DNA of 64,000 bases from CALABS01 sp050260775 (lineage in GTDB: Bacteria > Pseudomonadota > Alphaproteobacteria > Rhodospirillales > Magnetospirillaceae): the NCBI GenBank assembly GCA_050260775.1, contig JBLNCP010000043.1, forward strand, positions 62,001 to 126,000, written 5' to 3'. Positions within the stretch are counted from its first letter, which is position 1, and each line of letters opens with the position of its first letter. Below are positions 18,377 through 26,144 of the stretch, piece by piece. The notes under the pieces are model-generated. The model ran no database searches. It was not told the origin of the DNA and worked only from the letters and a program-made list of their open reading frames with translations. The position numbers and the translations under genes were made by a program.

Positions 18377-20744
18377 GGAGCGGCCTCAGCACCTTTTCCA
18401 TGCAGTTGAGCTCGACCGACCCGGCCGAGGCGATGCGCAGATAGATCTGGTCGCCGCAGCCGATCGCGGCCGGCAACCCCAACTCGGCGCAGCGGATGGC
18501 CATGTGCGAGTTGGCGCCGCCGTACTGGGTGACCAGGGCGCTGAGGCCCTTGGTGAAAATCCAGTCGAAACCCGGGTCGGCGTTCTGGATGCAGACGATC
18601 TTACCCTTGATGTCGATGGTCGCCGCGCTGTCGGCCGTCAGCTGCACGACCTTGCCCGACACCGATCCGGTGCCGATGAAGTTCGGGACGCTGCGGTTGA
18701 TCGTCGCCACATAGATGTCGCGCTCGCTGAAGATGATGTGGCTCATGCGGAAGGCATGGGCGCTGGCGACGCTGCGGCGCCCGGCGTCGGCGAGATCGAG
18801 ATAGTGGCGGTCGATCTCGTCCATCACCGGCTGGGTCAGGCTGGCCGCGATGGTCGGCCAGTCCAGGTAGGACAGGTCGTCCCGCGACAGGCCTTGGCCG
18901 TGGCCCCAGCGCAGCACCGCCGACAGTGCGTCGGACAGGTTGCGGGTGAAGATGAACTTCACGTGCTCGCGGGCGGCCGTGGCCTTGCGGGCGTAAGCCA
19001 GCAGCTGCTCGGCGTCCAGCACGTCCAGCCCGGCCTCGGCCAGCAGATCCTCGATGGCGCGGCGTTCCTGGCTCGACAGGGCGAAGGTGGCGGCATGGGC
19101 TTTCGCCGGTGCGTCGATCTCGTCCAGGAACAGATCGCTCCGCTCGTCGTAGCGCAGCGAGGTGATCTCGTAGGTGCCCGGGCGGAGGTGGCCGTACTTG
19201 TCGAGAAAGACGTGGCGGTCCATCTGGCCGCGGCACACCTGGGCGTATTCGGCCACCATGTCGCCGGTGATGGTGCGCACGCTACGGCGGAATTCGTCGA
19301 GGCGAGCCTGGGTGAGCGCGCCGCGCCGAACCGCCGTGCGCAGCAGCGCCTCGGCGATGAAGGCATGGCGGGCCACGATGGCGAAGGCGCGCGTTCCCAG
19401 CTTTTTGGTCTGGTTCAGAAGGTAGGAGGCGCGCACCAGATGGGCGGCGGCGTCGCCATCGGCGATGGGGCGCGGGCGGATGTCGGCAAGCGCGGCGGCA
19501 TCGGCGAGGGCGGCATCGAGCGTGTTGCCGGGACCGGGGCTCAGGCAGCCGCGGGTGAGCGACACCAGGGCGCCCCGGAACTCGTGGAACTCGTCGTCGC
19601 CCAGCAGCCCCGGGTAGCGCGTGCGGAAATTTTCCTCGAAGCAGAAATCCATGCAGGTGGCGACGATCTCGAACTCCACCTTGTCGTGGAACTCGGGATG
19701 GGCCTCCAGCCGATCCAGCCAGCCGTTGACCAGCTTGGCGCCGATCGCCTCGCCCAGACCAGCCGGCAGGAAGGAATTGAAGCTGTTGCGGACGTCGATA
19801 TAGGGATGGTGGTTGATCACCACCATGAGCTCGGCGTCGTCGAGGGGGCGGTATCCCATGGCGGCGCGGGCGGCATGCCAGACCTCGCGGGTGATCAGTT
19901 CGCGGTAGAGCGAGGCCGACAGCTGCCGCGGGGTGGTGCCGATGATCTCGGCCGGATTCCAGTCGGGCATGATGGCGAGGATGGTGCGGTCGCCCAGGAT
20001 GCCGTCGCGGGGAGCCGAGCACCGGCGGATGAAGCTGTCGACGTGGCTGAGTTCGCGCCGCACCCGCCGTTCGGTGACCGGGTGCCAGTTGCGCGACTGC
20101 GCGATCCGTCGCACCTGGAAGAGGATCGGATGCTCGTCTTCGGTCATGCCGAATTCGATGTCGAGGGCGGCACAGCCGCAGGCGTCCTCGAGTTGGCGGG
20201 CGAGAGCGATCACCTTGGCCATGCGCGGCGAACGCAGCATGGAGCCGTCGACATGGCGGTAGACGAACAGCCCCTTCTTGATCCCGGTGCCGGCGGTGAC
20301 GCTGTCGGTGCGACCGGTCTCGTCGTCGTACTCGATGCAGTAGTAGGGTGCGCCATGGACCATGTCGAAGGTCATCACGACCCCGCTCAGGCTGACCTTG
20401 TCCGCCATCAGCTGGACGAGGACCTGGTCGCGGTGGTCGCCGGTCATCGACTCGCGGATGCTCTCGATCGCCGCGATCAACTCCGACCGGTTGCCGCCGT
20501 CCACTCCCAGCATGCTGAGGAAGGCGCCGGCCATGGAATGATCCTCGCCGTCCTCGATGAGGGCGCTGCTGCGGAGCGCCAGGCGCCGCCCGCGGAAGCG
20601 TTGCCCGATCGTGTCGAGGATCTGATCGCGCGAGGCCCGCCAGGCCCCGACGGAGAAGTAGAACAGCTCGGGGATGGTGACCCCGGTGACCAGCGGCTGC
20701 AGCCGCTCCAGGGTCTCAGCCTTAGTTCCGAATTCGAAGGTCAT
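18366..20744 (-). CDS. PEP-synthase-like kinase, probable L-glutamine kinase (Cj1418-like)
   Basis: 792 residues. The N-terminal part resembles the ATP-binding domain of PEP synthase/PPDK: RSSALIEDGEDHSMAGAF lies at residues 58-75. The C-terminal PEP-utilising mobile domain carries the phosphohistidine motif GGANSHMAIRCAELGLPAA with His at about 747. The PEP/pyruvate-binding barrel of true PEP synthase is absent. This is the architecture of C. jejuni Cj1418, which phosphorylates the side-chain amide of L-glutamine using ATP. The ATG at 20744 overlaps the formyltransferase stop (ATGA). The frame is open beyond this start but without similarity. Substrate is inferred from context and architecture. 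Confidence 0.86.
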   Translation of the reverse strand: MTFEFGTKAETLERLQPLVTGVTIPELFYFSVGAWRASRDQILDTIGQRFRGRRLALRSSALIEDGEDHSMAGAFLSMLGVDGGNRSELIAAIESIRESMTGDHRDQVLVQLMADKVSLSGVVMTFDMVHGAPYYCIEYDDETGRTDSVTAGTGIKKGLFVYRHVDGSMLRSPRMAKVIALARQLEDACGCAALDIEFGMTEDEHPILFQVRRIAQSRNWHPVTERRVRRELSHVDSFIRRCSAPRDGILGDRTILAIMPDWNPAEIIGTTPRQLSASLYRELITREVWHAARAAMGYRPLDDAELMVVINHHPYIDVRNSFNSFLPAGLGEAIGAKLVNGWLDRLEAHPEFHDKVEFEIVATCMDFCFEENFRTRYPGLLGDDEFHEFRGALVSLTRGCLSPGPGNTLDAALADAAALADIRPRPIADGDAAAHLVRASYLLNQTKKLGTRAFAIVARHAFIAEALLRTAVRRGALTQARLDEFRRSVRTITGDMVAEYAQVCRGQMDRHVFLDKYGHLRPGTYEITSLRYDERSDLFLDEIDAPAKAHAATFALSSQERRAIEDLLAEAGLDVLDAEQLLAYARKATAAREHVKFIFTRNLSDALSAVLRWGHGQGLSRDDLSYLDWPTIAASLTQPVMDEIDRHYLDLADAGRRSVASAHAFRMSHIIFSERDIYVATINRSVPNFIGTGSVSGKVVQLTADSAATIDIKGKIVCIQNADPGFDWIFTKGLSALVTQYGGANSHMAIRCAELGLPAAIGCGDQIYLRIASAGSVELNCMEKVLRPLHGK

Positions 20745-21484
20745 CGGTCCGCCTGTTCTGCCGCCGCCGTGGTCCCCGCCGCCAAGGACAGGATCGCGAT
20801 GTGCTTCAACACCGGGTGAATGACGTAATAGGTCGACCCGGCCGAGACCGGCTGCTCCTCTTTCTGGAGTTGGCCGGTCCTTTGATATTCCTTCATCACG
20901 CGGATCAACAAGTCGGCTCGGATCGCCGAATCGTAGAGCCGGTCCACATCCATCCCCGCCGGCGGCACCGGATACTGCCGGCGCGCCACGATCGGACCGG
21001 TGTCGATGGTGCGGTCGAGCGTGATGGCGGTCACCCCGGGGGGCTGTCCGTTGAGGAGCGAATAATACACCGTCGTGCTGCCGCGGTAGTCGGGCAGCCA
21101 GCCCGAATGCATGTGAAGGAAGACCGGGCCCAGCCCCAGGACCGCTTCGGCGACGATCTGGCCGCCACGGCCGGAGTAGATCACGATGTCGGCGCCGCTC
21201 TGTCGGACGGCCGCCGCCGCAGCCTCGGAATTGACGTCCGCAACCGTGCACTCGATCATCGGGATCCCGGCGCGGCGGCAGGTGGCGGGTACGGATTGGC
21301 TCAAGTCGGGCAGGAAGATGCCCTGCCACTCGGTGGGCCTTGGCTCGGTGTCCGGCTCGGAACGCGGTTCGACGCCCAGGGTGATGACCGTCTCCGGGAA
21401 CAGGTCATGGGCGACGAGCGCCTGGATGTAGGCCTGTGAGCGGGCAGTGTCGGCGGCCAGCAGGGCGACGCGCTTAAGCACCAT
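20741..21484 (-). CDS. formyltransferase-like protein
   Basis: 247 residues. The centre matches the formyl transferase N-terminal domain: FLHMHSGWLPDYRGSTTVYYSLL at about residues 123-145, then DRTIDTGPIV with the conserved Asp. In classical members the sequence is N-x-H before SLLP; here Asn is replaced by His (LHMH), so the catalytic geometry may differ. The protein lies in the operon that makes a dTDP-3-amino-3,6-dideoxyhexose, so N-formylation of that sugar is a reasonable guess. A role in the phosphoramidate branch cannot be excluded, since it sits between the CysC-like kinase and the glutamine kinase. Overlaps its neighbour upstream by 11 bases. Confidence 0.75.
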   Translation of the reverse strand: MVLKRVALLAADTARSQAYIQALVAHDLFPETVITLGVEPRSEPDTEPRPTEWQGIFLPDLSQSVPATCRRAGIPMIECTVADVNSEAAAAAVRQSGADIVIYSGRGGQIVAEAVLGLGPVFLHMHSGWLPDYRGSTTVYYSLLNGQPPGVTAITLDRTIDTGPIVARRQYPVPPAGMDVDRLYDSAIRADLLIRVMKEYQRTGQLQKEEQPVSAGSTYYVIHPVLKHIAILSLAAGTTAAAEQADR

Positions 21485-22058
21485 GGATGCCCCCGTCGGC
21501 GCCGGTGGCGCGCATCAACTGGTCGACGAAGCTCCGCTCGTGCCCGATCAGGTCCCGCAAGCGTTGCTGCTGCTCGGCGGTCAGACCGGCGCGCAACGCG
21601 GTGACGGTATCGAGACACTTCAGCAGGGCGTTGAGGTATTGCAGTCCGCGGGTGACCGAATAGGCCAGAACCAGCGTTTCCCCGAAGCAGACATAGCGGT
21701 CAAGTCCGGCAAAGTCGGCCGGATCCACGGCGCGCCAGCGCTCGTTGTAGGCGGCGTGCAGCCGCTTGGTCACCTCGAAGCGCTGCACCAGCTTGTCGAG
21801 ATCGGCCAGGCGCGCCGACGCGGCGCCGTCGTGCCCGAGCCCGGCCCGGATCTCGGCAAGCAGGCGGTCGGTGGGGCCGAGGACGGCGGGATCGTCGTCG
21901 TTGCCGTCGGCGGCAGCGGCGGCGGGTCGCGCGGCCTCGTCACGTTGCGCGCGCCAGGCCGCCAGGAAGGCGGCGCCGCCGTAGCGGGAATAGAAGTAGG
22001 TGTTGCGGTCCTCGAGGAGGTTCCCGGTAGCGTAGTCGTAGGTGACCGGTGCCGTCAT
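21474..22058 (-). CDS. unrecognised 194-residue protein within the phosphoramidate gene set
   Basis: I do not recognise this family. It is mostly predicted helical, with an Ala-rich linker around residues 44-52 and an aromatic, conserved-looking core (DRYVCFGETLVLAY and LQYLNALLKCLDT). No signal peptide or clear membrane segment is seen. The ATG at 22058 overlaps the stop of the CysC-like kinase (ATGA), and its stop lies inside the start of the formyltransferase gene, so it is an integral operon member. Its position between the Cj1415-like and Cj1418-like genes suggests a function linked to phosphoramidate synthesis, transfer or sugar formylation. Confidence 0.8.
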   Translation of the reverse strand: MTAPVTYDYATGNLLEDRNTYFYSRYGGAAFLAAWRAQRDEAARPAAAAADGNDDDPAVLGPTDRLLAEIRAGLGHDGAASARLADLDKLVQRFEVTKRLHAAYNERWRAVDPADFAGLDRYVCFGETLVLAYSVTRGLQYLNALLKCLDTVTALRAGLTAEQQQRLRDLIGHERSFVDQLMRATGADGGIHGA

Positions 22059-22573
22059 CCCTGCCTCGCCCGCTTGAGGACCTTGGCCGCCAGCGCCTCG
22101 AGGTCGGTGGCGACGCCGGAACTGTCGATGACCAGGTCCGAGCCTTCGGGGCGCTCGAACGGGATGTCGATGCCGACCACGTTCTTCTGCCTGCCGCTGG
22201 CGGCGGCGGCGTAAAGTCCCTTCACGTCGCGCTGTTGCAGCACCGACAATGGTGCGTCCATGAATACCTCGAAATAGCGGCTGAACCGGTTGCGGTTGAG
22301 CCGTCTCATATCCGGGAAGATCGACAGGATGCAACACACCACGTTGATCCCCTGCCGGTCCAGCATCGCGCACAGCGCGGTCAGGCGTTCCGCATTGAGA
22401 CGACGGCCGGCCACTGTGTAGGCGTCGTCGCTGCGGTCGTGGGCGAACACGTCGCGCAGCTCGTCGCCGTCGAGCAGGACCGTGTTCGGCTCCTCCAGGC
22501 GCCATTGGCGCGCCACCTCCCTGCCGAGAGTGGTCTTGCCCGCGCCGGACAGCCCGATGAACCAGATCACCAT
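22055..22573 (-). CDS. APS-kinase-like enzyme, probable cytidine diphosphoramidate kinase (Cj1415-like)
   Basis: 172-residue P-loop kinase of the CysC family: IGLSGAGKTTLGREVA at residues 6-21, LLDGDELRDVF near residues 33-43, and a QKNVVGIDIPFE lid region. Cj1415 of C. jejuni is a CysC homologue that phosphorylates the 3' hydroxyl of cytidine diphosphoramidate instead of APS. No cysD, cysN or sulfotransferase genes are nearby, while the other three phosphoramidate-pathway homologues are, so that role is preferred. The ATG at 22573 overlaps the end of the TagF-like gene by seven bases. True APS kinase activity remains possible from sequence alone. Confidence 0.83.
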   Translation of the reverse strand: MVIWFIGLSGAGKTTLGREVARQWRLEEPNTVLLDGDELRDVFAHDRSDDAYTVAGRRLNAERLTALCAMLDRQGINVVCCILSIFPDMRRLNRNRFSRYFEVFMDAPLSVLQQRDVKGLYAAAASGRQKNVVGIDIPFERPEGSDLVIDSSGVATDLEALAAKVLKRARQG

Positions 22574-23745
22574 TTCTGTTGCCCTTTCTCGATGCGCGGT
22601 CCGGATCCGGGGGAAAGCCCGAGATCGCCCAGGCCCAAAAGGATCTCGGCGGCGCGCTTGGCCGAGGTGCCGAAGTACGGGGCGAAATAGGTATCGCGCA
22701 ACTGCCGACGCGACTCCCGCTGGCTCTCCCACACCCCGTCGGCCGCCAGCGCGCGTGCGACCGCTTCCTCGCCGGGATTGACCGAGACCAGGTGCTTGCG
22801 GATTTCGATGTCCGGGGAGCCGCCCCCGGTCAACTCGTCGCTTTCGGCCCCCGGCACGTTCAGGAGCAGCATGTCCTTGTCGGAATAGACGCCGGCGAAG
22901 GGGGGGCCGCCGTAGTCGAACAGCATGAAGTCCGCCAACTGGTAGAGCGGCATGTTGTCGCTGGCGTCGGTGATCAGCGTGGTGAAGCGGTGGCGCTCCA
23001 GCGCCTTGAGCTTCTCCGGTTCGCGTCCCGGCATCAGGGGGTGGACCTTGACCACCACGTTCCATTCGGCGGTCAGCGCGCTGATCTCGGCGTCGAACCA
23101 GCCCACCGACGACAGCTTGCCCCAGGTCGGCAGCCATACCACCGTCTTTTTCGCCGGATCGCACCCCAGGCGGGACAGGGCGGCCGCCTTGTCCAACGGC
23201 GTGGTGAAATATCGGTCGAACCTCGGGTAACCCATCTGGACGACCCGGGCGCCGCAGACACGGGAGAATTGCTCGGCGTGGTAGGGGCCGAAGCACATGA
23301 TCACGTCGTAAAGGGTGTTCCACTCCCGCAAATTCCAACCGGATTTCCCGGCCGCGTACATGAAGCGGACATTGATCTCGCCCAGATCGACGATCAGCGG
23401 CTTCTTGCCGTAATGGATGGGATGATTGGACACCAGGTACCGGTACCGCTTCTTGGCCGCGAGCACGCTGGCCGCGGAGACGATCCGCTGCTGCCACGGG
23501 CGGTATTCTGCCGGGATGTCGGCCATCGGGTGGGATACGACGATGTCGAAGCTGTCGTCCGGCAACACCTCCCACACGCACTTGTAATGGTTCACCAGCT
23601 CCGGCGTATGAAGCAGGAAGCCGATCCGGTCGATGGTGCCCAGCTCCTCGTGGGGCCGCGGCAGCGTGTAATAGACCCGGTGCCACAGAGCCTGGGCGCG
23701 CGGACCAAGGCGCTGGACGATCGAGCCGATGAGCCGGGCCAGCAT
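22567..23745 (-). CDS. CDP-glycerol glycerophosphotransferase (TagF)-like transferase
   Basis: 392 residues with features of the TagF/TagB GT-B-like family in the C-terminal half: VVWLPTWGKLSS near residue 208, the VKVHPLMPG segment near 240, and DASDNMPLYQLADFMLFDYGG near 270-290. Family members move a phosphate-linked group from a CDP donor. It directly precedes the CysC-like kinase with a seven-base overlap. It is therefore a candidate for transferring either phosphoglycerol or the phosphoramidate from its cytidine carrier onto the glycan. No gene for CDP-glycerol synthesis (TagD type) is seen here, which slightly favours the second option. No signal peptide; likely peripheral to the inner membrane. 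Confidence 0.75.
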   Translation of the reverse strand: MLARLIGSIVQRLGPRAQALWHRVYYTLPRPHEELGTIDRIGFLLHTPELVNHYKCVWEVLPDDSFDIVVSHPMADIPAEYRPWQQRIVSAASVLAAKKRYRYLVSNHPIHYGKKPLIVDLGEINVRFMYAAGKSGWNLREWNTLYDVIMCFGPYHAEQFSRVCGARVVQMGYPRFDRYFTTPLDKAAALSRLGCDPAKKTVVWLPTWGKLSSVGWFDAEISALTAEWNVVVKVHPLMPGREPEKLKALERHRFTTLITDASDNMPLYQLADFMLFDYGGPPFAGVYSDKDMLLLNVPGAESDELTGGGSPDIEIRKHLVSVNPGEEAVARALAADGVWESQRESRRQLRDTYFAPYFGTSAKRAAEILLGLGDLGLSPGSGPRIEKGQQKW

Positions 23746-23747
23746 GG

Positions 23748-24854
23748 TCAGGCCCCGAAATACGAACGCACGGCGGCAATCACCTGGTCCTGCTGGGTGT
23801 CGGTCATCTCGGGCCACAGCGGAAGGCTGAGGACGGTGTCGGCGAGGCCGGTGCCCAGGGCCTCGAGTTCGGGCGACACCGCGATGGCGCCCTCGTAGGC
23901 GCCGCAGCGGAACGGCGGCAGCGGGTAGTGGATCAGGGTGGCGATCCCCTGCTGGCGCAGGTGCTCGGCCAACGCCTCGCGCCGGTCGGTCGCCACCACG
24001 AACAGGTGCCAGACGTGGCTCGACCCCGCGCGCACCGAGGGCAGCGCCAGCGGCAGATCGGCAAAGGCCGCGCAATAGCGGGCCGCAATGCGCTGTCGGG
24101 CGGCGTTCCGGTCGTCGAGGCCGCGGATCAGGACCCGCATCACCGCCGCCTGCATTTCATCGAGGCGGCTGTTCACCCCGGGAAGGTCGTGGTGATATTT
24201 CTGCTTGGCCCCGTAATTGCGCAGCATGCGCACCCGTTCGGCCAGCGCGGCGTCGTTGGTGGTGACGGCGCCGCCGTCGCCCAGGGCCCCCAGGTTCTTG
24301 GTAGGGTAGAAGCTGAAGGCGGCCGCGTGTCCCAGGGCGCCGGTGCGCGTGCCGTGATCGGCGGCGCCGTGCGCCTGCGCGGCGTCCTCCATCAAGAACA
24401 GGCGGTGCGCGTCGGCGATCTGGCGCAACCGCGCCATATCGGCCGGCTGACCGTAGAGATGGACGGCGATGATGGCCCGGGTCCGCGGGGTGATCGCACG
24501 CTCGATGGCGTCCGGATCCAGCGTGTAGCTGCCGCGATCGACCGCGACCGGGACGGGGGTCGCGCCGCACGCGGTGACCGCCAGCCAGGTGGCGATGAAC
24601 GTGTGCACCGGCACCAGCACGTCGTGTCCGGCGCCGATGCCGGCCGCGCGCAGCACCAAGGTGAGGGCGTCGAGGCCGTTGCCGACGCCGACGCAATGGC
24701 CGGCTCCGCAATATGCGGCGAATTCCTGCTCGAAGGCCGCCAGTTCCGGGCCAAGAATGAAGTGGCCGGAGCTCAAGACCCTGTCGATCGCACCGGTGAT
24801 CTCGTCCCGGTGCTGCTGGATCAGACCGTTCAATTCGAAGAAGGGAACAGTCAT
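23748..24854 (-). CDS. DegT/DnrJ/EryC1-type aminotransferase, probable dTDP-3-amino-3,6-dideoxyhexose transaminase (FdtB/QdtB-like)
   Basis: 368-residue PLP enzyme. The pyridoxal lysine lies in FSFYPTKNLGALGDGG near residues 184-199, with EDAAQAHGA and NSRLDEMQAA also typical. FdtB, QdtB and TylB-type enzymes of this length aminate C3 of dTDP-3-keto-6-deoxyhexose. The 3,4-ketoisomerase gene directly upstream (four-base overlap) and rfbA-rfbB further up support this specificity. The product would be dTDP-Fuc3N or dTDP-Qui3N, depending on the isomerase. The start at 24854 gives the conserved MTVPFFELN. Confidence 0.9.
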   Translation of the reverse strand: MTVPFFELNGLIQQHRDEITGAIDRVLSSGHFILGPELAAFEQEFAAYCGAGHCVGVGNGLDALTLVLRAAGIGAGHDVLVPVHTFIATWLAVTACGATPVPVAVDRGSYTLDPDAIERAITPRTRAIIAVHLYGQPADMARLRQIADAHRLFLMEDAAQAHGAADHGTRTGALGHAAAFSFYPTKNLGALGDGGAVTTNDAALAERVRMLRNYGAKQKYHHDLPGVNSRLDEMQAAVMRVLIRGLDDRNAARQRIAARYCAAFADLPLALPSVRAGSSHVWHLFVVATDRREALAEHLRQQGIATLIHYPLPPFRCGAYEGAIAVSPELEALGTGLADTVLSLPLWPEMTDTQQDQVIAAVRSYFGA

Positions 24855-25279
24855 GAACCTACCACCGCATGAAAGGCGTTGTAGTCACGGATGTAGTCTT
24901 CCTCCTTGTAGACGTCCGACGCCAGGACGGCGAGCACGGATGTCGCCGACATCTGGATATCCCGCCACACGATCGGCTCGACCAGCAGTCCCACGTCGGG
25001 CCGGTCCAGGACGAAGGTCTGGCGTTCCGCCCCGTCGTCGATGTCGATCGTCACCCGGCCGCACATGGCGATCATGAATTGGCGCAGCTGCAAGTGGGCA
25101 TGACCGCCGCGGACGGCCTCGGTCGCATTGCCGTGCAGCCAATACAGGCGCCGCGGCGTGAACGGCAGCCAGTCCTCGGCCGCCACCGACAGGGCTCCCC
25201 GCCCGTCGACGATGGTCGGGACGGCAAGCAGGGTGGCGCGACCGCGCACCGGTGCGGCGACGGCGTCACCCGAGCTCAT
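24851..25279 (-). CDS. dTDP-4-keto-6-deoxyglucose 3,4-ketoisomerase (FdtA/QdtA-like cupin)
   Basis: 142-residue cupin enzyme that moves the keto group from C4 to C3 before transamination. The conserved RGGHAHLQLRQFM near residues 58-70 holds the catalytic histidines, and WLHGNATEAVRGG, GLLVEPIVW and YIRDYNAF are typical of the FdtA/QdtA/TylM3 group. Whether the axial (Fuc) or equatorial (Qui) C4 product is made cannot be read from sequence alone. It overlaps the aminotransferase gene (ATGA) and the end of rfbA (14 bases). Confidence 0.92.
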   Translation of the reverse strand: MSSGDAVAAPVRGRATLLAVPTIVDGRGALSVAAEDWLPFTPRRLYWLHGNATEAVRGGHAHLQLRQFMIAMCGRVTIDIDDGAERQTFVLDRPDVGLLVEPIVWRDIQMSATSVLAVLASDVYKEEDYIRDYNAFHAVVGS

Positions 25280-26135
25280 TCAGGACATCTTCGAGGTATT
25301 GGCCGATCGCATTGTTCTTCATCCGGTTGGCGAGGTTGCGGGCCGCCACCTTGTCGATCAGCTCCATGCGCACCGCGATCTCCTCGAGGCAGGCCAGCAT
25401 CACGCCCTGGCGGGTCTCCAGGGTGTGGACGAACTGGCTGGCCGCCAGCAGGTTCTCGAACGTGCCGGCGTCGAGCCAGAAGGCGCCGCGGCGCAGCCGG
25501 GTGACCTCCATCTTGCCGCGGGCAAGGTAGACGTTGTTGAGATCGGTGATCTCCAGCTCGCCGCGCGGCGAGGGCTTGAGGTTGCGGGCGATGGCCGAGA
25601 CCTCGCCGTCGTAGAAGTACAGCCCGGTCGCCGCCCAGTGGGACTTGGGATTGGCCGGCTTTTCCTCGATCGACAGCACGGTGTCGCCGGAAAATTCGAC
25701 CACCCCGAACTGGCGGGGGTCGGCGACCCGGGTGGCGAAGATGTGCGCGCCGTCCTGCAGGGTGGCGGCCTTCAGCAGCACCTTCGCCAGGTCGTTGGCG
25801 TAGAAGATGTTGTCGCCGAGGATCAGGCAGCACGGACTGCCGGCCAGGAATTCCTCGGCGATGATGAAGGCCTGCGCGATGCCTTCCGGCTTGGGCTGTT
25901 CGGCATAGCACAGCTTCAGGCCCCAATCCGACCCGTCTCCCAGCAGATCCCGGATCAGCGGCAGGTCCCTCGGGGTCGAAATGATCATGATCTCGGTGAT
26001 GCCGCCCAGCATCAGGGTCGAGAGCGGATAGTAGATCAGCGGCTTGTTATAGACGGGAAGCAGCTGCTTCGACACCGATTTCGTCAGCGGATAGAGGCGG
26101 CTGCCCGATCCGCCGGCAAGCAGGATAGCTTTCAT
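25266..26135 (-). CDS. rfbA: glucose-1-phosphate thymidylyltransferase
   Basis: 289 residues, standard RmlA length. Activates glucose-1-phosphate with dTTP. Motifs: LAGGSGSRLYPLT at residues 6-18, SKQLLPVYNKP, LGDNIFY and EKPANPKSHWAATGLYFY. Starts at the conserved MKAILLAGG. It lies nine bases after rfbB and feeds dTDP-glucose into the amino-deoxysugar branch of this operon; a rhamnose branch would also need rfbC and rfbD, and only an RfbC-like epimerase in a different operon (36870) is present. Confidence 0.96.
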   Translation of the reverse strand: MKAILLAGGSGSRLYPLTKSVSKQLLPVYNKPLIYYPLSTLMLGGITEIMIISTPRDLPLIRDLLGDGSDWGLKLCYAEQPKPEGIAQAFIIAEEFLAGSPCCLILGDNIFYANDLAKVLLKAATLQDGAHIFATRVADPRQFGVVEFSGDTVLSIEEKPANPKSHWAATGLYFYDGEVSAIARNLKPSPRGELEITDLNNVYLARGKMEVTRLRRGAFWLDAGTFENLLAASQFVHTLETRQGVMLACLEEIAVRMELIDKVAARNLANRMKNNAIGQYLEDVLNELG

Positions 26136-26144
26136 TGCATATTC

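Noticed and set aside
18342..20819. 825-codon plus-strand frame opposite the glutamine kinase
   Set aside because: Composition typical of antisense shadows, while the minus-strand gene has conserved motifs and overlapping neighbours.
22055..22573. CysC-like protein as an APS kinase for sulfate assimilation
   Set aside because: No cysD, cysN, cysH or sulfotransferase genes in the window; the operon context favours cytidine diphosphoramidate kinase. Not excluded by sequence alone.
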